From CAWCAW01 sp963793645 (GTDB taxonomy: Bacteria > Actinomycetota > Acidimicrobiia > Acidimicrobiales > UBA8190): a DNA stretch of 64,000 nt. The notes beneath the pieces are model-generated. The model had not been told where the DNA came from. It saw nothing but the letters and a program-made list of their open reading frames with translations, and did not search any database. The translations under genes were made by a program, and so were the position numbers. The stretch's first letter is position 1, and every line of letters starts with the position of its first letter. Positions 42,182 through 50,610 of this stretch are shown in pieces. The DNA lies in the NCBI GenBank assembly GCA_963793645.1, contig CAWCAW010000009.1, positions 62,001-126,000 on the forward strand, in the 5' to 3' direction.

Positions 42182-42812
42182 TCAAGTCATGTCCTTGCTG
42201 GACAGCCGACTCTTGACGGCTGATCGGGCGCGACCGATCACAGCCAGGTCGTCGTGAAGAACGCTGACAATGTTGGTTCCGGCCAGGATCACACCGAGCT
42301 CAAAGGCGAGCTGCCGGGGATCCGTGTCAGCGGGCAGTTCGCCTCGATCAACCGCCGCGCTGGCTTCGCGTCCGAGCACGTCGCGCCACTGCTGTTGGAT
42401 GCGAGCGACCTCGTCGTGGACGCGTCCGGGGCGACCGCCAACCTCGGCGGAGGCGGAGACGAAGAAGCAGCCACCCGGGAAGACGCGCCGCTCGACGTAG
42501 GAGAGGTAGCCCTCGCACAGGGCGAGCAGGCGCTGGCGCCCGGGCTCAGTCGCATCGCAACGCCGGGACGACGACCTCAGTGATGAAGCTGTCGCGTGCT
42601 GCGTTGATGGTCGCCAGCTGGAGTTCTTCCTTGGAGCCGAAGAGCGCGTAGACGCTGCTCTTGGCGATGCCGGTGGCGTCGGCCAACCGTCCGATCGAGA
42701 TCCCTTCGATTCCCTCGATCGTTGCCAGCTGCGCTGCCTGCTCCACGACACGGGCGCGTGAGCGCTCTCCCGGGGCCCGGGTTTGCTTCTTCGGGGTCTC
42801 CTCCTCGGCCAT
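42182..42812 (-). pseudogene. TetR family regulator with a frameshift
   Basis: Start ATG 42812 (MAEEETPKKQTRAPG) gives a TetR DNA-binding domain (SRARVVEQAAQLATIEGIEG, RLADATGIAKSSVYALFGSK). The frame stops after EVVVPALRCD near 42546, but the other frame continues seamlessly with ATEPGRQRLLALCEGYLSYV and CFFVSASAEVGGRPGRV to 42182. A one-base insertion in GCGTTGCGATGCG explains the break. The intact protein would be about 208 residues. Divergent from the broken methyltransferase gene, its likely target. Confidence 0.65.
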
Positions 42813-42852
42813 CGGACTCCTCACTCGATCGGCGCTCTTGCATCTTAGACGC

Positions 42853-42884
42853 ACGATCGTTTAGAGTCTATTGTACGGTCGTAC
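42853..42884. promoter_or_regulatory. paired palindromes in the divergent tetR/methyltransferase promoter
   Basis: ACGATCGT (42853-42860) and GTACG-GT-CGTAC (42873-42884) lie 20 bp apart between the TetR start (42812) and the methyltransferase start (42901). AAGGAGG follows at 42889. They fit TetR operators. Confidence 0.45.
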
Positions 42885-42900
42885 GTTTAAGGAGGATCCG

Positions 42901-43691
42901 ATGTCGACGAGCAGGGTGGACTGGCAAGAGGCCGGGACGGGGTTGGGGGGCGCGAGCCACGGAATGGGCCTACCTGTGGGAGCCGTATGCGCTTCCGGCC
43001 AATGAGGTGCTCTTCGATCGACTTGGCGTCGATGCCGGAGTCCGCCTCTTGGACATCGCGTGCGGCTCAGGCTTTGCCGCCTCGGTGGCCGCCCGCAGGG
43101 GGGCTGTTGTCTCGGGGATCGATGCGTCAGAACAACTCGTCAACGATTGCCGCGGCGCGGACGCCCGGTGGGAGCTTTCGGGCCGGAAACATGTTCGCTC
43201 TGCCCTACCCCGATGAGAGCTTCGATCTCGCCACCAGTTTCAACGGGATCTGGAAGGGATGCGAGGGTGCCCTCGAAGAGGCGAAGCGCGTGCTGGTCCC
43301 CGAGGGCCGTTTGGGCCTCACCTTTTGGGGCCGGTTCGAGCACCTGGGGCTGATGCCCTACTTCCTCAAGGTCATCGAGTTGTCTCCATCCAGCCATGGC
43401 GCGGCAACCACCGAACACGGCGACACGCAGAATGTGATCGAGGACATGCTCAGTGCTGCGGGATTTGAGGCCCTCGAACGCGGGACCGTGAACGTGGTCA
43501 ACGAATGGCCCGATACGTCGACCGCCGTTCGAGCACTCGCAGCCGCGGGCCCGTCGGTACCCGCCATCGAGTCCGTCGGTTACGAAGAGTTCTGCAAGCA
43601 CCTCGCTGATGTGATTTCTCCTCTCGCCGTGGATGGCATGGGCGTGAGGATCACGTCCGAGTTCGGTTGGGTTACTGCTCGTCCCGTCTAG
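42901..43691 (+). pseudogene. class I SAM-dependent methyltransferase, two frameshifts
   Basis: ATG 42901 with AAGGAGG just upstream begins MSTSRVDWQEAGTG. The frame shifts within the G-rich ACGGGGTTGGGGGG run at about 42940 to continue WGARATEWAYLWEPYALPAN and LLDIACGSGFAASVAARRGA (SAM loop). It shifts again near 43170 to continue FRAGNMFALPYPDESFDLAT and RVLVPEGRLGLTFWG, ending at 43691. The intact enzyme would be about 262 residues. Homopolymer position suggests sequencing error at the first site. Confidence 0.65.
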
Positions 43692-44516
43692 TTCCCAGCC
43701 GTCGGGGGCATCGCAGTTGGACGGGATGCCCTGCCGGTTGCCGACCGGCCCACCACTGTATGGAGTACTCGTTGTCCAAGTTGCTCCACCGTCGGTGGTT
43801 GTAGCGATGGAGGATCCTCCGGAGATCAAGCAATAACTAACCGTTGGGCACGCTAAGCCATTTACTTGGGGAATTGTGGTCGGCGGGGAGTCGACTGTCC
43901 AAGTAGATCCATCGTCGGCGGTCGAGTAGATGGCATTCGAGCTCGTTGATGAAGTCCAACAGTCAGACGTCCCAGTGCATGCAATAAGTCCTAAATTGAT
44001 AACGCCGCTCGGAAACGACGATGGCGCGGTCCAGGTGAACCCACCATCTGAGGACTCGACGATCGGGCTGCCCAGCTCACTGGTGATCCCCTGACCATAT
44101 CCGATAATCCAGCAGGTCGAGGACGTGGTGCACATTATTTGTGAGATGTCTAGAAACGGCGTCGAAGACAGATGGGAAATAACGGACCAGGTATTGCCTC
44201 CGTCGATTGTTGAGATCACCACTGTGCCGGTCGATTCCTGGCCGACCAACCAGCAAGTCGTGCTATTGATGCAGCTGACTCCGTTCAACACCTGAACACC
44301 TGACGGCACAGCTTGATTGGTCCACGTTGTCCCCCCATCTGAGGTCGCCAAAATATTTTCGCTGCCGACAGCCCAACATGTCGTGGCACTTGGGCAACTC
44401 AAGAAGCTATAGGGATTGGTTTGAGCCGTACTAACGGACCATGACATCCCGCCATCGGTCGAGGCCCAGACATCAGAATTACCGATAGCCCAACAATCGG
44501 ATGACGTTGGACACAC
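43140..44516 (-). CDS. BNR/Ycf48-like beta-propeller protein, main part
   Basis: The first ~275 residues hold about seven short repeats ending in ATSDGGTTW, STIDGGNTW, ESSDGGFTW, STADDGSTW and TTTDGGATW, typical BNR (Asp-box) blades, each preceded by a Cys pair pattern such as CPTSSDCWAIG and CTTSSTCWIIG. It is the continuation of the frame at 44479-44820 after a one-base shift near 44550. From about 43700 down to 43140 the frame is antisense to the methyltransferase gene, so the true C-terminus is uncertain and may have been lost. Secreted surface protein, ligand unknown. Confidence 0.6.
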   Translation of the reverse strand: MCPTSSDCWAIGNSDVWASTDGGMSWSVSTAQTNPYSFLSCPSATTCWAVGSENILATSDGGTTWTNQAVPSGVQVLNGVSCINSTTCWLVGQESTGTVVISTIDGGNTWSVISHLSSTPFLDISQIMCTTSSTCWIIGYGQGITSELGSPIVESSDGGFTWTAPSSFPSGVINLGLIACTGTSDCWTSSTSSNAIYSTADDGSTWTVDSPPTTIPQVNGLACPTVSYCLISGGSSIATTTDGGATWTTSTPYSGGPVGNRQGIPSNCDAPDGWELDGTSSNPTELGRDPHAHAIHGERRNHISEVLAELFVTDGLDGGYRRARGCECSNGGRRIGPFVDHVHGPAFEGLKSRSTEHVLDHILRVAVFGGCRAMAGWRQLDDLEEVGHQPQVLEPAPKGEAQTALGDQHALRLFEGTLASLPDPVETGGEIEALIGVGQSEHVSGPKAPTGRPRRGNR

Positions 44517-44820
44517 GATCTGGTTGAGGCCGCCAAAGCCGTCTGGAACTGACGCAAGCCGCCCAGGTGCCGCCCCCGTCGTTCGTAACGAGGACGGCGT
44601 CTCCAGCGTCGGTCTCCGCGGCCATTACGCAGTTCGAGGAACTGCTGCAGGCGATTGATCCCAAGCTTGTTACGAGGGCGGGATAGTTGGCCTGGACTGA
44701 CCAGTCAGCGGTTTGGGCTCCAGCGTAGCCAAATCCCAAAAGTAGTGCTCCCAGGAGGAGACTGACAACCCCGGTGGTCACCATTCCAGTCCACTGAGGT
44801 TCCCCAGAATAAGTAGACAC
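44479..44820 (-). CDS. BNR-repeat protein, N-terminal part (frameshifted)
   Basis: ATG 44820 starts a short cytosolic lead, one hydrophobic segment (MVTTGVVSLLLGALLLGFGY) that acts as signal anchor or signal peptide, then the first Asp-box blade VLVTNDGGGTWAA. After that the frame turns nonsensical; the neighbouring frame continues SVPDGFGGLNQIVCPTSSDC into the main part. The start lies 4 bases from the IS3 transposase stop and within the IS end, so the original promoter has probably been replaced. Confidence 0.5.
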   Translation of the reverse strand: MSTYSGEPQWTGMVTTGVVSLLLGALLLGFGYAGAQTADWSVQANYPALVTSLGSIACSSSSNCVMAAETDAGDAVLVTNDGGGTWAACVSSRRLWRPQPDRVSNVIRLLGYR

Positions 44821-44823
44821 GGT

Positions 44824-45696
44824 CTATGCAACTTGGGTGAGGCGGGCCAACGATAACTCGTAGCGAATGGGGCTGACGTTGCCGGCCTTGGCGCAGCGAC
44901 GCTGGTGGTTGTAGAAGTTGATGTAATCGTCGATGCCGGCGCGCAGCTCGTCCATGGTGACAAAGGCGTGGCGGTAGAAGTACTCGTGCTTGAAGATCGA
45001 CCAGAAGCTCTCGGCGCTGGCATGGTCATAACAGCTGCCCGTCGCCCCCATGGAACGAATGAGCCCGAACTGGGCGCAGAGCGCCTCGACCTTCTGATCG
45101 CTGAACTGACTGCCGCGATCGGCGTGGAAGATGGTGCCGGCACACTGGCCGAAACGGGTCGTGGTCGCCTGAGCGAGGGCATCGAGGACGATTTCGGTGC
45201 GCATGTGATCGGCCACTGCATAGCCGAGGACTCTCGAGGATCCCTCGTCACGCACGGCACAGAGATAGGCGCCGCCGTCGCCGACCTTCAGGTAGGTCAG
45301 GTCGCTCGTCCACAGCTCGTCAATGGAGTCGGGGCTGAAGTGTCGATTGACCAGGTCCTCGGGGTAGGTGGCCGTGGGGTCTGAGATGGTCGTGACCTTG
45401 AAGGTCCGGGGGCTGATGCCGGCGATGCCGAGGGCGGCCATACGCGTAGCCACGGTGTTGTGGCTCACGCCCTCGCCGTCCTCATGCAGGTCCAAGGTGA
45501 TCCGAGGCTCGCCGTAGGTGCCGCGAGAGTCCTTGTGGAAGCTGAGGATCTTGGTGTCGAGGTCCGCCCGGCACTGCTCGCTCACAAGGGCTGGGCGCGT
45601 CTGGGCCTCTCTCCACCGGTAGTAGCCGGCGCGTGACACCTCGAGCAGCCTCGCCATGCGGTTCACTTCGAAGTTCGCGCACTCCGCCGCCATCAA
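44824..45696 (-). CDS. IS3 family transposase, orfB (DDE integrase domain)
   Basis: The 290-residue product has the IS3 HTH_21 lead (YYRWREAQTRPALVSEQCRA) and the rve integrase core with DDE residues: Asp in ELWTSDLTYLKVGDGG, Asp in IFHADRGSQFSD and Glu in ASAESFWSIFKHEYF. The ending YINFYNHQRRCAKAGNVSP is normal for the family. Apparently intact. It is expressed with orfA by overlap or programmed frameshift at 45693-45696. Confidence 0.9.
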   Translation of the reverse strand: MMAAECANFEVNRMARLLEVSRAGYYRWREAQTRPALVSEQCRADLDTKILSFHKDSRGTYGEPRITLDLHEDGEGVSHNTVATRMAALGIAGISPRTFKVTTISDPTATYPEDLVNRHFSPDSIDELWTSDLTYLKVGDGGAYLCAVRDEGSSRVLGYAVADHMRTEIVLDALAQATTTRFGQCAGTIFHADRGSQFSDQKVEALCAQFGLIRSMGATGSCYDHASAESFWSIFKHEYFYRHAFVTMDELRAGIDDYINFYNHQRRCAKAGNVSPIRYELSLARLTQVA

Positions 45697-46013
45697 TGCA
45701 AATCTCTCTGCTTTGGTGGATTTGAAGCGAAGTACGCGGCAGCTTTTCCCAAAAAAGCCAGGTCTTTGTCCTGCTCGGCCACCTGGCGGCGCAGTCGCAG
45801 AAGTTCGGACCGCTCGGCCGAACTCAGCGGTTCACCACTGGAACCTTGCAGGGTCTCCATGCGTCGACGCTCGTCTCGCACCCATTTGCTCAGAGAGTTC
45901 TCGAAGACCGAAAGCTCGCGGGCAACGTCTCGAACCGATCTTCCGGTATCGATGACGCGATGCGCTGCCTCGGTTCTGAACTCAAGGGTGAACTTCCTTC
46001 TGGTTGTTCCCAC
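45693..46013 (-). CDS. IS3 family transposase, orfA (HTH protein)
   Basis: The 106-residue protein has the HTH_Tnp_1 fold: RKFTLEFRTEAAHRVIDTGR, SVRDVARELSVFENSLSKWV, then a leucine-zipper-like helix (ERSELLRLRRQVAEQDKDLA). The ending KAAAYFASNPPK is typical. It binds the IS ends and dimerises with the orfAB fusion transposase. Confidence 0.88.
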   Translation of the reverse strand: MGTTRRKFTLEFRTEAAHRVIDTGRSVRDVARELSVFENSLSKWVRDERRRMETLQGSSGEPLSSAERSELLRLRRQVAEQDKDLAFLGKAAAYFASNPPKQRDLH

Positions 46014-46079
46014 GGTGACATCCTTCCAGCCGGCCCTCGAGCCGGCTTATCGGGTGTCTACTTTCCTTGGGGAAGCTCA

Positions 46080-46317
46080 CTATGACCACGCCAGCGCCGA
46101 GAGCTTCTGGTCGATCTTCAAGCACGAGTACTTCTATCGGCACGCCTTTGTCACCATGGACGAGCTGCGCGCCGGCATCGACGATTACATCAACTTCTAC
46201 AACCACCAGCGTCGCTGCGCCAAGGCCGGAAACGTGAGCCCTATTCGCTACGAGTTATCGTTGGCCCGCTTCAACCAAGTTGCGTAGACCGTGTCCACTT
46301 TTTCTGGGGAACCTCAG
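46080..46317 (+). mobile_element. truncated second copy of the same IS3 element, opposite orientation
   Basis: The stretch encodes the last ~70 residues of orfB on the plus strand (YDHASAESFWSIFKHEYF to LARFNQVA) and the terminal repeat GTGTCCACTTTTTCTGGGGA ending ACCTCAG. It is nearly the reverse complement of 44794-45031, so the two copies form a ~238-bp inverted repeat around the rest of the element. The 5' part of this copy is gone. Confidence 0.75.
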
Positions 46318-46319
46318 GA

Positions 46320-46421
46320 TACACTCTGAACGCCGTTGCCATCAAGTTCGGGGTCTGTGCGACCACGGTTCGAACGGCACTCGTACGCAACGGGGTCCAA
46401 CTCCGCCGTCGCGGTATCTGA
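46320..46421 (+). pseudogene. C-terminal remnant with helix-turn-helix (recombinase-like)
   Basis: Thirty-three codons read YTLNAVAIKFGVCATTVRTA, then LVRNGVQLRRRGI and a stop. This is a HTH of the kind found at the end of serine recombinases and similar DNA-binding proteins. The remainder was probably removed when the IS arrived. The next 267 bases to 46688 show nothing identifiable. Confidence 0.35.
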
Positions 46422-46688
46422 GCTCAGGACAAGCTACAGCGGGAGCGAGAGTGGGATCGAAGAACCCGCGAATATCGGATGGCCTGAGCGGACCTCCCCT
46501 GCTCCTGTGCCGGGCAGTTCCGGTCGGTCCAAAGCCTCTCTCCACCCGTCTGGATTTTTTCTAGGCAAGATTTATAGCTTGCCTTGATTGACCCGTCAGA
46601 AGGCACCACACAACAGGAATCTCCGAGTCTCTGCGCAGCCCTCGTTGCCCAAGTGTACAAATCAGGTGGAGTTCATACTCCGAGTGTC

Positions 46689-47213
46689 TTATGACGAACC
46701 GGCGAGGGATACACCAATCTGCGCAAACTCCTTCTCGACGACGGATTGGGTGTTGCTGACCTTCGACGTTTCAGCTTTAGTCGACGTTCCCTCACTACAA
46801 GCGCTTAACAACTCTAGCTTGGCCTGAACGTCTTGATTGACTGCCACTTGGATTGCAGTGTTGGCTATACCCATTATCGAAGAGTTCACAGCGCTCGGAC
46901 TGCCCGCGGATTCCACAATGTGGGCGATATCCTGACACATCTCCCGTGATGGGACTTTACCGGTTCCCAACGGGCTCGTCTCTCGTTCAAATGTAAGGAC
47001 TGCATTGTTGGGTGTCGCAAGAAACGTAGCAATAGCAGTGGCATTAGGAGGCGCCGGTGGAACGAATGCTTCAGTTCCTCTCGATGGAGCCGAAGTCGAT
47101 GTGGCGCTCACCGTCGGTTGCAACTTGGGTGATCCGCAACTCATCAAAGCGAGACCGCAAGTCGCAGCCACTGCTGACATGATCATTTGAACGCTACTGA
47201 TGGCTTTGGGCAT
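46689..47213 (-). CDS. putative lipoprotein
   Basis: The 174-residue product has a signal sequence with lipobox LMSC (lipidated Cys26), followed by a Ser/Thr-rich spacer (SATSTSAPSRG) and a small helical domain with two Cys (EMCQDIAHIVESAG, LLSACSEG). No family is recognised. Exported and membrane-anchored, if the lipobox is used. Confidence 0.6.
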   Translation of the reverse strand: MPKAISSVQMIMSAVAATCGLALMSCGSPKLQPTVSATSTSAPSRGTEAFVPPAPPNATAIATFLATPNNAVLTFERETSPLGTGKVPSREMCQDIAHIVESAGSPSAVNSSIMGIANTAIQVAVNQDVQAKLELLSACSEGTSTKAETSKVSNTQSVVEKEFAQIGVSLAGSS

Positions 47214-47385
47214 CCTGCCGCGACCGACCTACCGCCTGCCTGATGCGTCTGGGGCGAGGGCACTACCGGTTGCGGCCATCACGAGGTCAGTGTACTTTTC
47301 AGCTTCAGTCTGTGCTTGGACCACAGAAGGAGGCGACAGCGATGGAGGCGGCTCGTAGGTTGAGATCGGTCGGAGGCCACCAAAC

Positions 47386-50300
47386 GTGTCGCCATGTTGT
47401 CGAGACAAATGGCATGTTTCGGCCTCAGGTAGATCTGACCGCAGCCTCATCCCAAGGCACGTCGTAAAGCGCTCCTCGGCCGTGAGATCATCGCGTCGGG
47501 CATTCCGGCACCCTTCGAGACAAAATGTGTCACTGCGAATCGTCGTCGCTTGCGTGATCGCAGTTGGCATCCTCGCTCTTCTGCCCAGCAGATCGAGCGC
47601 CGGAGCGAACCCCCCTGGGTTGGGCTGGTACTACGGCAGCAACGAGCAGTACTTCTTTCCCGGAGTGGCAGGCATGTCCAACCAGACCACCTACGCCGAG
47701 TACTACCTGCAGAACCCTTCCAACGTCACTATCACGGTGCTCGACTCAAATGGCAACGTGGTCAAGACAATCGAGAACGCTGTCTCGACTCCACCCTGTA
47801 ACTACGAGTGCTCTTTGAGCTGGGATGGCACCAACGACGAGGGCCAGACCGTCTCCCCCGGCCAGTACACGATCCAGGTGGTGGCGACCAACTCAGTAGG
47901 CACAGGCACCATCGACACCCTTCGCGACGTGGCCGACCCCGGTGCTCCGGGGAGCCTTACGACGCCGTCGAATGGGGCCACATTGGAGGGCGTCGTTGCC
48001 TTTGTCTTTACTCAGAGTCCGTCGTTTCCTTCCGGATACGCGATCACCCAGGTGAATGTGCCATGCATTGGGGCGTCCTACTCGCCATCCGCCGATGGCG
48101 CCTGGGAAGGAAGCGGCGACACTAGCCAGTGCGGTAACGGCTCTGAGACCCTCACCGACTCTGTCTACTTCACCGATCCCCTCGGCAACTCTCAGTCCTG
48201 GACCGACCCGAACCCCCCGACTGTCACCATCGGCAACCCCCCTGGGTTGGGCTGGTACTACGGCAGCAACGAGCAGTACTTCTTTCCCGGAGTGGCAGGC
48301 ATGTCCAACCAGACCACCTACGCCGAGTACTACCTGCAGAACCCTTCCAACGTCACTATCACGGTGCTCGACTCAAATGGCAACGTGGTCAAGACAATCG
48401 AGAACGCTGTCTCGACTCCACCCTGTAACTACGAGTGCTCTTTGAGCTGGGATGGCACCAACGACGAGGGCCAGACCGTCTCCCCCGGCCAGTACACGAT
48501 CCAGGTGGTGGCGACCAACTCAGTAGGCACAGGCACCATCGACACCCTTCGCGACGTGGCCGACCCCGGTGCTCCGGGGAGCCTTACGACGCCGTCGAAT
48601 GGGGCCACATTGGAGGGCGTCGTTGCCTTTGTCTTTACTCAGAGTCCGTCGTTTCCTTCCGGATACGCGATCACCCAGGTGAATGTGCCATGCATTGGGG
48701 CGTCCTACTCGCCATCCGCCGATGGCGCCTGGGAAGGAAGCGGCGACACTAGCCAGTGCGGTAACGGCTCTGAGACCCTCACCGACTCTGTCTACTTCAC
48801 CGATCCCCTCGGCAACTCTCAGTCCTGGACCGACCCGAACCCCCCGACTGTCACCATCGGCAACCCCCCTGGGTTGGGCTGGTACTACGGCAGCAACGAG
48901 CAGTACTTCTTTCCCGGAGTGGCAGGCATGTCCAACCAGACCACCTACGCCGAGTACTACCTGCAGAACCCTTCCAACGTCACTATCACGGTGCTCGACT
49001 CAAATGGCAACGTGGTCAAGACAATCGAGAACGCTGTCTCGACTCCACCCTGTAACTACGAGTGCTCTTTGAGCTGGGATGGCACCAACGACGAGGGCCA
49101 GACCGTCTCCCCCGGCCAGTACACGATCCAGGTGGTGGCGACCAACTCAGTAGGCACAGGCACCATCGACACCCTTCGCGACGTGGCCGACCCCGGTGCT
49201 CCGGGGAGCCTTACGACGCCGTCGAATGGGGCCACATTGGAGGGCGTCGTTGCCTTTGTTTTCGATCAGAACCCGTCGTATAGCCTGCCGGGTCGACGTC
49301 CCACATATCCGCCGCCCCCTCCCGGGTACACCATCACCGAGGTGAACGTGCCTTGCATCGGGGATGCGACTGCGCCAGCCGGCGGGTCGGCAGTCCCTGG
49401 CACCTGGGAAGGAAGCGGCGACACTAGCCAGTGCGGTAACGGCTCTGAGACCCTCACCGACTCTGTCTACTTCACCGATCCCCTCGGCAACTCTCAGTCC
49501 TGGACCGACCCGAACCCCCCGACTGTCACCATCGGCAACCCCCCTGGGTTGGGCTGGTACTACGGCAGCAACGAGCAGTACTTCTTTCCCGGAGTGGCAG
49601 GCATGTCCAACCAGACCACCTACGCCGAGTACTACCTGCAGAACCCTTCCAACGTCACTATCACGGTGCTCGACTCAAATGGCAACGTGGTCAAGACAAT
49701 CGAGAACGCTGTCTCGACTCCACCCTGTAACTACGAGTGCTCTTTGAGCTGGGATGGCACCAACGACGAGGGCCAGACCGTCTCCCCCGGCCAGTACACG
49801 ATCCAGGTGGTGGCGACCAACTCAGTAGGCACAGGCACCATCGACACCCTTCGCGACGTGGCCGACCCCGGTGCTCCGGGGAGCCTTACGACGCCGGCAA
49901 CCGACAGCACCCTCGAAGGGCTCGCTCAGTTCGAGTTTGTTCCAAACAGTTCATTTTTCTCAGGAACGGCCATCACTCAAATTGGAGCGTGTCTCTCGAC
50001 CGGAGGATGTGCCGAGATGTACAACACATCACCTGACGGGAGCTGGCGGACTACCGAGTTGACGGGAAGCCTGACTCCCGGCCAAGCGACGTTAGCGGCA
50101 ACCGTCTACTTCACTGATCCGCTCGGAGTTGGACAGAGCTGGACCGACTCAGGTCGAACTGTCTTCGTAAACACGACTGCAGTTCCTCTCCAGGTGACAG
50201 CGTCTCCCGCATCGGGTCTCGCTCCTCTGGACACGGATGTCACTGTGACCGCTTCGGATCCCAATGATCTCACGCTGCAGTACTCGATCGACTTCGGTGA

Positions 50301-50610
50301 CGGAAGCTCCGTCGCCACTGGGTCCATCACCTACCCTTACACGGCGATCTCGCTTCCCCATACCTTTACCTCTCCCGGCCTCTATGTCGTGTCGGTTGGT
50401 GTATCGGACGGAGCGTCCGGCTCTGCGCAGCAGTCAATCAACGTGAAGGTCGGAAGCCCGACGTTACCCGTGGAGCTGTCACCGTCTCCATCGTCGGGAA
50501 CCGCTCCCCTGAACACTTCCTTCACGTTGACCACGAGCGATCCCACCGGCGACCCCGTGAACTACGACCTCGCGTTCGGTGATGGCCAAGCGACGTCAGG
50601 CACAATTTGA
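47386..50610 (+). CDS. giant secreted GH30 protein, part 1: FlgD-Ig-like tandem repeats and PKD
   Basis: The frame (GTG 47386 with GGAGG 9 bases upstream; later GTG 47527 would give a classical signal peptide VSLRIVVACVIAVGILALLP) encodes a hydrophobic signal. Four copies of a ~209-residue unit follow. Each unit has LGWYYGSNEQYFFPGVAGMS, an FlgD-Ig-like domain (VTITVLDSNGNVVKTIENAV, LSWDGTNDEGQTVSPGQYTI) and a second beta domain ending DPLGNSQSWTDPNPPTVTIG. PKD-type domains follow. The frame stops at 50610 by an extra T in AATTT; the next frame continues the same PKD domain. Confidence 0.75.
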   Translation: MSPCCRDKWHVSASGRSDRSLIPRHVVKRSSAVRSSRRAFRHPSRQNVSLRIVVACVIAVGILALLPSRSSAGANPPGLGWYYGSNEQYFFPGVAGMSNQTTYAEYYLQNPSNVTITVLDSNGNVVKTIENAVSTPPCNYECSLSWDGTNDEGQTVSPGQYTIQVVATNSVGTGTIDTLRDVADPGAPGSLTTPSNGATLEGVVAFVFTQSPSFPSGYAITQVNVPCIGASYSPSADGAWEGSGDTSQCGNGSETLTDSVYFTDPLGNSQSWTDPNPPTVTIGNPPGLGWYYGSNEQYFFPGVAGMSNQTTYAEYYLQNPSNVTITVLDSNGNVVKTIENAVSTPPCNYECSLSWDGTNDEGQTVSPGQYTIQVVATNSVGTGTIDTLRDVADPGAPGSLTTPSNGATLEGVVAFVFTQSPSFPSGYAITQVNVPCIGASYSPSADGAWEGSGDTSQCGNGSETLTDSVYFTDPLGNSQSWTDPNPPTVTIGNPPGLGWYYGSNEQYFFPGVAGMSNQTTYAEYYLQNPSNVTITVLDSNGNVVKTIENAVSTPPCNYECSLSWDGTNDEGQTVSPGQYTIQVVATNSVGTGTIDTLRDVADPGAPGSLTTPSNGATLEGVVAFVFDQNPSYSLPGRRPTYPPPPPGYTITEVNVPCIGDATAPAGGSAVPGTWEGSGDTSQCGNGSETLTDSVYFTDPLGNSQSWTDPNPPTVTIGNPPGLGWYYGSNEQYFFPGVAGMSNQTTYAEYYLQNPSNVTITVLDSNGNVVKTIENAVSTPPCNYECSLSWDGTNDEGQTVSPGQYTIQVVATNSVGTGTIDTLRDVADPGAPGSLTTPATDSTLEGLAQFEFVPNSSFFSGTAITQIGACLSTGGCAEMYNTSPDGSWRTTELTGSLTPGQATLAATVYFTDPLGVGQSWTDSGRTVFVNTTAVPLQVTASPASGLAPLDTDVTVTASDPNDLTLQYSIDFGDGSSVATGSITYPYTAISLPHTFTSPGLYVVSVGVSDGASGSAQQSINVKVGSPTLPVELSPSPSSGTAPLNTSFTLTTSDPTGDPVNYDLAFGDGQATSGTI
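47608..48234 (+). repeat. 627-bp coding repeat, unit 1
   Basis: Starts at AACCCCCCTGGGTTGGGC. It appears identical base for base to unit 2 and encodes 209 residues. Confidence 0.9.
48235..48861 (+). repeat. 627-bp coding repeat, unit 2
   Basis: Exactly 627 bp from the start of unit 1 and apparently identical to it, a sign of recent duplication or gene conversion. Confidence 0.9.
48862..49536 (+). repeat. 675-bp coding repeat, unit 3, with divergent block
   Basis: Identical to units 1 and 2 up to about 49258 and again from about 49405. Between them a block has been replaced by a 48-bp longer, Pro-rich one (SLPGRRPTYPPPPPGYT). Confidence 0.9.
49537..49896 (+). repeat. coding repeat, unit 4 (identical part)
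   Basis: The first 360 bases match the other units exactly; after ACGACGCCG the sequence diverges but still encodes a related domain (YFTDPLGVGQSWTDS) to about 50155. Confidence 0.85.

Larger units (their letters stand above)
44794..46079 (-). mobile_element. IS3-family insertion sequence, complete
   Basis: About 1.29 kb. Left end CTGAGGTTCCCCAGA and right end TGAGCTTCCCCAAGG (read inward) share GAG-TTCCCCA and AAGTAGACAC, giving imperfect inverted repeats of about 27 bp. Inside are orfA and orfB on the minus strand, overlapping by four bases. A perfect 7-bp stem AGCCGGC/GCCGGCT sits at 46028-46047, between orfA and the right end. No clear target-site duplication, because the right flank is another IS fragment. 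Confidence 0.8.

Noticed and set aside
43140..43690. BNR frame C-terminal 180 residues as real protein
   Set aside because: It is exactly antisense to the methyltransferase coding sequence and loses the Asp-box repeats.
48056..49747. Repeated identical 105- and 129-codon frames in the GH30 repeats
   Set aside because: They are other-frame shadows of the identical 627-bp units, not separate genes.
47608..49896. Idea that the tandem repeats are a mobile element
   Set aside because: They are in-frame multiples encoding the same domain pair with no terminal repeats or transposase.
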